10,728 bases of DNA, taken from an uncultured Porphyromonas sp. GTDB taxonomy: Bacteria; Bacteroidota; Bacteroidia; Bacteroidales; Porphyromonadaceae. Shown one piece after another: positions 6,599 through 10,728 of the stretch. The stretch covers positions 1 through 10,728 of the forward strand of contig CAMPUN010000016.1 of the NCBI GenBank assembly GCA_946997275.1. The letters are read 5' to 3'. Both the position numbers and the translations under genes were made by a program. Each line of letters begins with the position of its first letter. The stretch's first letter is position 1. Under the pieces are notes generated by a model. The model did no database searches. It worked only from the letters and a program-made list of their open reading frames with translations, and had not been told where the DNA came from.

Positions 6599-8577
6599 CA
6601 GCGTGTCTGAATAGTATGGATAAGAGAATAAGCCTGATAAATGCCCAGCTCGCCCGCACGACTCAAGTCATCTATCGCCTGCTCATGCTGTCCCTGCTGC
6701 TTGAGGAGCAGGGCACGATTGTAGTAAGCTTCGCCAGCTTGGGGCAGGAGCTCGATCGCTTTGGTGTAGTCTGCGATCGCTTGATCCGTATGCCCCAGCG
6801 TCTGGTGCAGATGAGCACGGTTATAGTAGAGATAGCCTATCTGTGGGGCGTGGCCGATGGCAGTGGTGAGCTGTCGCATCGCTAAGTCGTACATAAGCTT
6901 CTGTTGCTTAGGCTCTGTGAGCGTCTCCGCTTGCATGAGACGTGCCGTGCTAAGAGCCAGGAGAGCGAGTGGCTGCTGAGGAGCTAGATCGAGAGAAGCG
7001 TTGAACTGTGAGACCGCCTCGCCAATGTCTCGCAAGAGTAGCTTGTCAATGCCCATACGCAGGTGCCAGTCGGCCGTCTGCTCTGCGCCACTAGTCTGCA
7101 GACGCGCTATATCCTCCAGCACGACATGGAGCTGCGTACTGTCTAGCGACTGAGCGCCGACGGCAAGCAGGAGACGGGGCTGGTAACCCGTCCGCTCGTT
7201 GTACGCCTCTAGCTCTGCGGAAAAGTTCGAGCGAGGCAAAAGCTTGTCGTGACTCTTCTGCACAAAGTAAGTGAGCTCGTAAGCAGCACAAGCCTCCGAC
7301 GAACTGGCTTGCTCTTGGATCGAACCGCGTAGCGAATTGCTCCCCGCACTAAGCGAAGCAGAAGTTGCATCGCTACTTGCAGACTGCAGCTCAGCGTGAT
7401 GGTCTAGCGCATACAGTTCGTCGCTCGCCACACTTGACCCAGTGCTGTCGGCGATGGTCGGCTTAGGCGCTTTGACCTGTCCACGCTCTAGCTTGTAGGC
7501 GAACCAGTAGTCTCTGTCCGCTCCAGCAGCGTCACCGAGCAGACGCTTCACCTCCGAGCGCTGATAGTAACCCGAGAGGAACTCTGGTCGACGACCTAAT
7601 ATATAGTCTAGCGTCTCGATCGCCTCACGGTACTGTCCCGTCTGCGTCTGAACCAAGGCTAAGTTAAAGTGTGCCGTCAGGTTGGTCGGTTGCAGACGCA
7701 CCACCTCTAGCAGATCTTCGCGAGCACCCTGTAGGTCGCCCACCTCGATACGTAGCAAGGCGCGGTTGTGCCGAGCGACCGCATCGTGAGGCGTCAAGAG
7801 GAGCGCCTGGTTGTAGTCCTCCATAGCGCCACGGTACTCCTTTAGCTTGTAGCGTGTCAGTCCACGGTTGATGTAGTCGCTAGCTTGGTTTGGATCCTGC
7901 TCTATGCTCTTGTCATGGTAGCGTAGCGCCCCTTTGTAGTCACCCCGCAGGTAAGCAATCGTCGAGAGCATCCGATAAGGCGCAGCACTCAGCGAGTCTA
8001 TCGCCAAGCCCTCGGCTATCCGTCCCTCCGCAGCGACCGTGTCTTGTCGTCGCAACGCTATCTCCGCGGCGAGGAAGTAGCCCCGCGCCTCCTTCGGGTG
8101 ACGCTGCGTCAGGGCGAGCGCTGCCGAGTCGGCACGCTCATACTGCTCGGCTCCGTAGAGCGAGCCTGCGAGGTTGAACGCTAGGTAAAAGTCGTCCGGC
8201 GTAATCTTGAGCGCTTGCGCATAGTCTGTCGCCGCCTCCGCATAGTGTTGCTGATTGTGCCGTGCGGCGCCCCGTACCATGTAGGCTCTAGAGAGAAAAG
8301 GGTTGCGCTCCAGGCAGAGCGTCGCGTCCCGCTCAGCGCCCGCATAGTCGCCCAGCATAAGCTTCGCAAAAGCTCTGTAATAGTACGGCTCAGCCATCGT
8401 GGGCGACACCTCGATTACTTGGTTAAAGTGCTCGATGGCGACCACGAAATCCTTGAAGCCGATCGCATTGCGCCCGATCGTAATCACCCGCTCCGTATCT
8501 ATCTGCGACCAGAGCGCACTGCTCCACACGCAGAGCATGCAGAGGAGCAGAGAGAGTGATCGTAGGAGCGGACGCAT
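6598..8577 (-). CDS. Secreted tetratricopeptide-repeat (TPR) protein
   Basis: A 659-residue protein with a signal peptide (residues 1 to about 25: basic start, Leu-rich core, then SALWSQ) and no convincing lipobox, so it is probably periplasmic or outer-membrane associated. Residues about 30-365 hold consecutive TPR units, recognisable by repeated Gly/Ala-Tyr patterns and proline ends (for example YINRGLTRYKLKEYRGAMED at 235-254). A Ser/Ala-rich, low-complexity linker covers about 372-428. A second TPR block follows from about 503 to 645 (YYNRAHLHQTLGHTDQAIAD at 584-603). TPRs form right-handed helical scaffolds for protein contacts; there is no catalytic motif, so the partner is unknown. The ATG (8575-8577) lies 5 bases after the def stop, and the gene overlaps the next ABC-F start by one base. 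In many Bacteroidetes a TPR gene follows def, so the placement is conserved even though the function is not assigned. Confidence 0.88.
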   Translation of the reverse strand: MRPLLRSLSLLLCMLCVWSSALWSQIDTERVITIGRNAIGFKDFVVAIEHFNQVIEVSPTMAEPYYYRAFAKLMLGDYAGAERDATLCLERNPFLSRAYMVRGAARHNQQHYAEAATDYAQALKITPDDFYLAFNLAGSLYGAEQYERADSAALALTQRHPKEARGYFLAAEIALRRQDTVAAEGRIAEGLAIDSLSAAPYRMLSTIAYLRGDYKGALRYHDKSIEQDPNQASDYINRGLTRYKLKEYRGAMEDYNQALLLTPHDAVARHNRALLRIEVGDLQGAREDLLEVVRLQPTNLTAHFNLALVQTQTGQYREAIETLDYILGRRPEFLSGYYQRSEVKRLLGDAAGADRDYWFAYKLERGQVKAPKPTIADSTGSSVASDELYALDHHAELQSASSDATSASLSAGSNSLRGSIQEQASSSEACAAYELTYFVQKSHDKLLPRSNFSAELEAYNERTGYQPRLLLAVGAQSLDSTQLHVVLEDIARLQTSGAEQTADWHLRMGIDKLLLRDIGEAVSQFNASLDLAPQQPLALLALSTARLMQAETLTEPKQQKLMYDLAMRQLTTAIGHAPQIGYLYYNRAHLHQTLGHTDQAIADYTKAIELLPQAGEAYYNRALLLKQQGQHEQAIDDLSRAGELGIYQAYSLIHTIQTR

Positions 8578-8582
8578 ACGGA

Positions 8583-9149
8583 CTAATGTATCGGATTACG
8601 CATCACAGGGTAGCCGACACGTATCCGACCGTCGACTATATGCTGAAGCTTCTTCTTGATCAGTCGCTTACGCATCGCCGATATGTGATCAACAAAGAGC
8701 TTGCCATCCAGGTGGTCATACTCATGCTGCACCACACGAGCAGCATAGCCCGAGAGCTCGAGACGCTGTGGCTCAAACTGCTCATTCATATAGTCCACCA
8801 CGATCGACTTAGGTCGCACGACCCGCTCGTTAATGCCGGGCAAGCTCAGACAACCCTCAGCCTCCGAACAAGTATCCTCGCTCAGGGACTGCATATGCGC
8901 ATTGATCATGACCAGCTTGAGCGTCGCACACTCAGGATACTCATCCGCCAGAGGCGTCGCATCGATCACCTGCAGACGTATATTGCGCCCGATCTGTGGA
9001 GCCGCCAAGCCGATGCCGTCACTCTCGTACATCGTCTGCCACATGTCTGCGATCAGCTCCGAGAGGTTCGGGTAGTCAGGCGTTATGTCCTCGCTCATGT
9101 TGCGAAGCACTGGTTGTCCGTAAAGGTATATAGGTAAGGTCTTAGCCAT
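8583..9149 (-). CDS. def: Peptide deformylase
   Basis: A 188-residue metalloenzyme that removes the N-formyl group from nascent proteins at the ribosome exit. All three family motifs are present: GIGLAAPQ (45-52), EGCLS (98-102) and QHEYDHLDG (141-149). Metal ligands are Cys100, His142 and His146; Glu143 is the catalytic base. The length and intact motifs fit an active enzyme, with a C-terminal extension ([20 protein letters not shown]) usual in Bacteroidetes deformylases. The ATG is at 9147-9149, 25 bases after the ruvX stop; the leader is AT-rich with no Shine-Dalgarno site. It sits between ruvX and a TPR gene, an order I recall as common in this phylum. A 193-codon open frame on the opposite strand is a shadow. 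Confidence 0.98.
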   Translation of the reverse strand: MAKTLPIYLYGQPVLRNMSEDITPDYPNLSELIADMWQTMYESDGIGLAAPQIGRNIRLQVIDATPLADEYPECATLKLVMINAHMQSLSEDTCSEAEGCLSLPGINERVVRPKSIVVDYMNEQFEPQRLELSGYAARVVQHEYDHLDGKLFVDHISAMRKRLIKKKLQHIVDGRIRVGYPVMRNPIH

Positions 9150-9174
9150 AAGAGTAAACGGTTAATTCTTTCTT

Positions 9175-9600
9175 TTAGTGAAGCATGCGCAAGCTCTCCA
9201 GATAGCTCTGCAAAATGATGGTCGCACTGACACGATCCACCAACCCTTTGTCCTGTCGGCGGCGCTGCTTGCCGATGCCCGCCTCGCGGATCGTCTGCTG
9301 TGCCAAGACAGAGGTAAAGCGCTCGTCCACATACTCTAGACGTATCTGAGGATAGAGATGTTGCAGCTTCTTAGCCAAAGCTTGTATCGCCTGCCACGTC
9401 GCCGAGGGCGTCGCATCCATCTGTGTTGGCTTGCCGAGGACGATCGTCTCCACCTCCTCACGCCCCAAGTAGTCCGCTAGGTAGTTGAGGAGCTGATGCG
9501 TAGGCACCGTGTCGAGCGCCCCAGGCGTGATCTGTAGCGAGTCGGTCACCGCCAGCCCCGTGCGCTTGGTGCCGTAGTCGATAGCGAGGATACGAGCCAT
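9175..9600 (-). CDS. ruvX: Putative Holliday junction resolvase / pre-16S rRNA nuclease RuvX (YqgF)
   Basis: A 141-residue RNase H-fold protein, the normal length for the family. Visible hallmarks are the first-strand AIDYGTKRTGLAVTD with Asp8, the GKPTQMDAT loop (56-64), VDERFTS with Glu93, and KGLVDRVSATIILQSYL with Asp122. These give the expected acidic triad Asp8/Glu93/Asp122 for metal-dependent cleavage. Members are annotated as Holliday junction resolvases, but the E. coli protein is also linked to 5' maturation of 16S rRNA, which would suit the translation genes around it. The ATG is at 9598-9600, 15 bases after the upstream ABC-F stop, and def follows 25 bases later, so co-transcription is likely. 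Confidence 0.95.
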   Translation of the reverse strand: MARILAIDYGTKRTGLAVTDSLQITPGALDTVPTHQLLNYLADYLGREEVETIVLGKPTQMDATPSATWQAIQALAKKLQHLYPQIRLEYVDERFTSVLAQQTIREAGIGKQRRRQDKGLVDRVSATIILQSYLESLRMLH

Positions 9601-9615
9601 AGGCGTGTGCTCTCT

Positions 9616-10728
<1,113 letters not shown>

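Noticed and set aside
8556..9137. 193-codon open frame on the plus strand opposite def
   Set aside because: It mirrors def almost exactly, has no recognisable domain, and opposes a gene with every deformylase motif intact. Such shadow frames are common opposite GC-rich genes.

Overview
The window reads as a chromosomal piece of a Bacteroidetes bacterium, most likely a relatively GC-rich Porphyromonas (the P. asaccharolytica/uenonis side of the genus is my guess). The reasons are the ruvX-def-TPR gene block, a YbiT-like ABC-F protein with the Bacteroidetes-type second ATPase domain, an MsbA-type exporter with the long first periplasmic loop typical of this phylum, no clear Shine-Dalgarno sites, and a Bacteroidetes-style -7 promoter element (TATCTTTG). 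This placement rests on recognising families by eye, not on a database search.

All recognisable genes lie on the minus strand, so transcription runs from high to low coordinates. In that order they are: an ABC-F ATPase of YbiT type cut by the window edge (10728-9616); ruvX (9600-9175); def (9149-8583); a secreted TPR-repeat protein (8577-6598); a second ABC-F ATPase of YheS/YdiF type (6598-4961), whose C-terminal coiled-coil continues in another frame to 4678; an MsbA-like ABC exporter starting at GTG (4655-2799); and a patatin-like phospholipase with an outer-membrane barrel (2753-288). Gaps between genes are 5 to 45 bases or a 1-base overlap, so this looks like one long transcription unit or a few nested ones. 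A 242-base non-coding stretch (46-287) follows, holding imperfect inverted repeats, several palindromes, a weak terminator candidate and a promoter-like element. The first 15 codons of the next minus-strand gene, probably a glycogen/starch synthase, end the window.

The first part of the unit is tied to translation and DNA upkeep: two ribosome-type ABC-F ATPases, peptide deformylase and RuvX. The last two genes belong to the envelope: a lipid-type exporter and an outer-membrane patatin. Apart from these family roles, the sequence gives no direct proof that the proteins work together.

The strongest oddities are (1) a +1 reading-frame break in the YheS-like ABC-F gene, separating both ATPase domains from an intact 94-codon coiled-coil tail, and (2) the degenerate second ATPase domain of the YbiT-like ABC-F. 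I see no phage, IS element, CRISPR array, tRNA or rRNA, toxin-antitoxin pair or defence system. This is mainly an ordinary housekeeping region.
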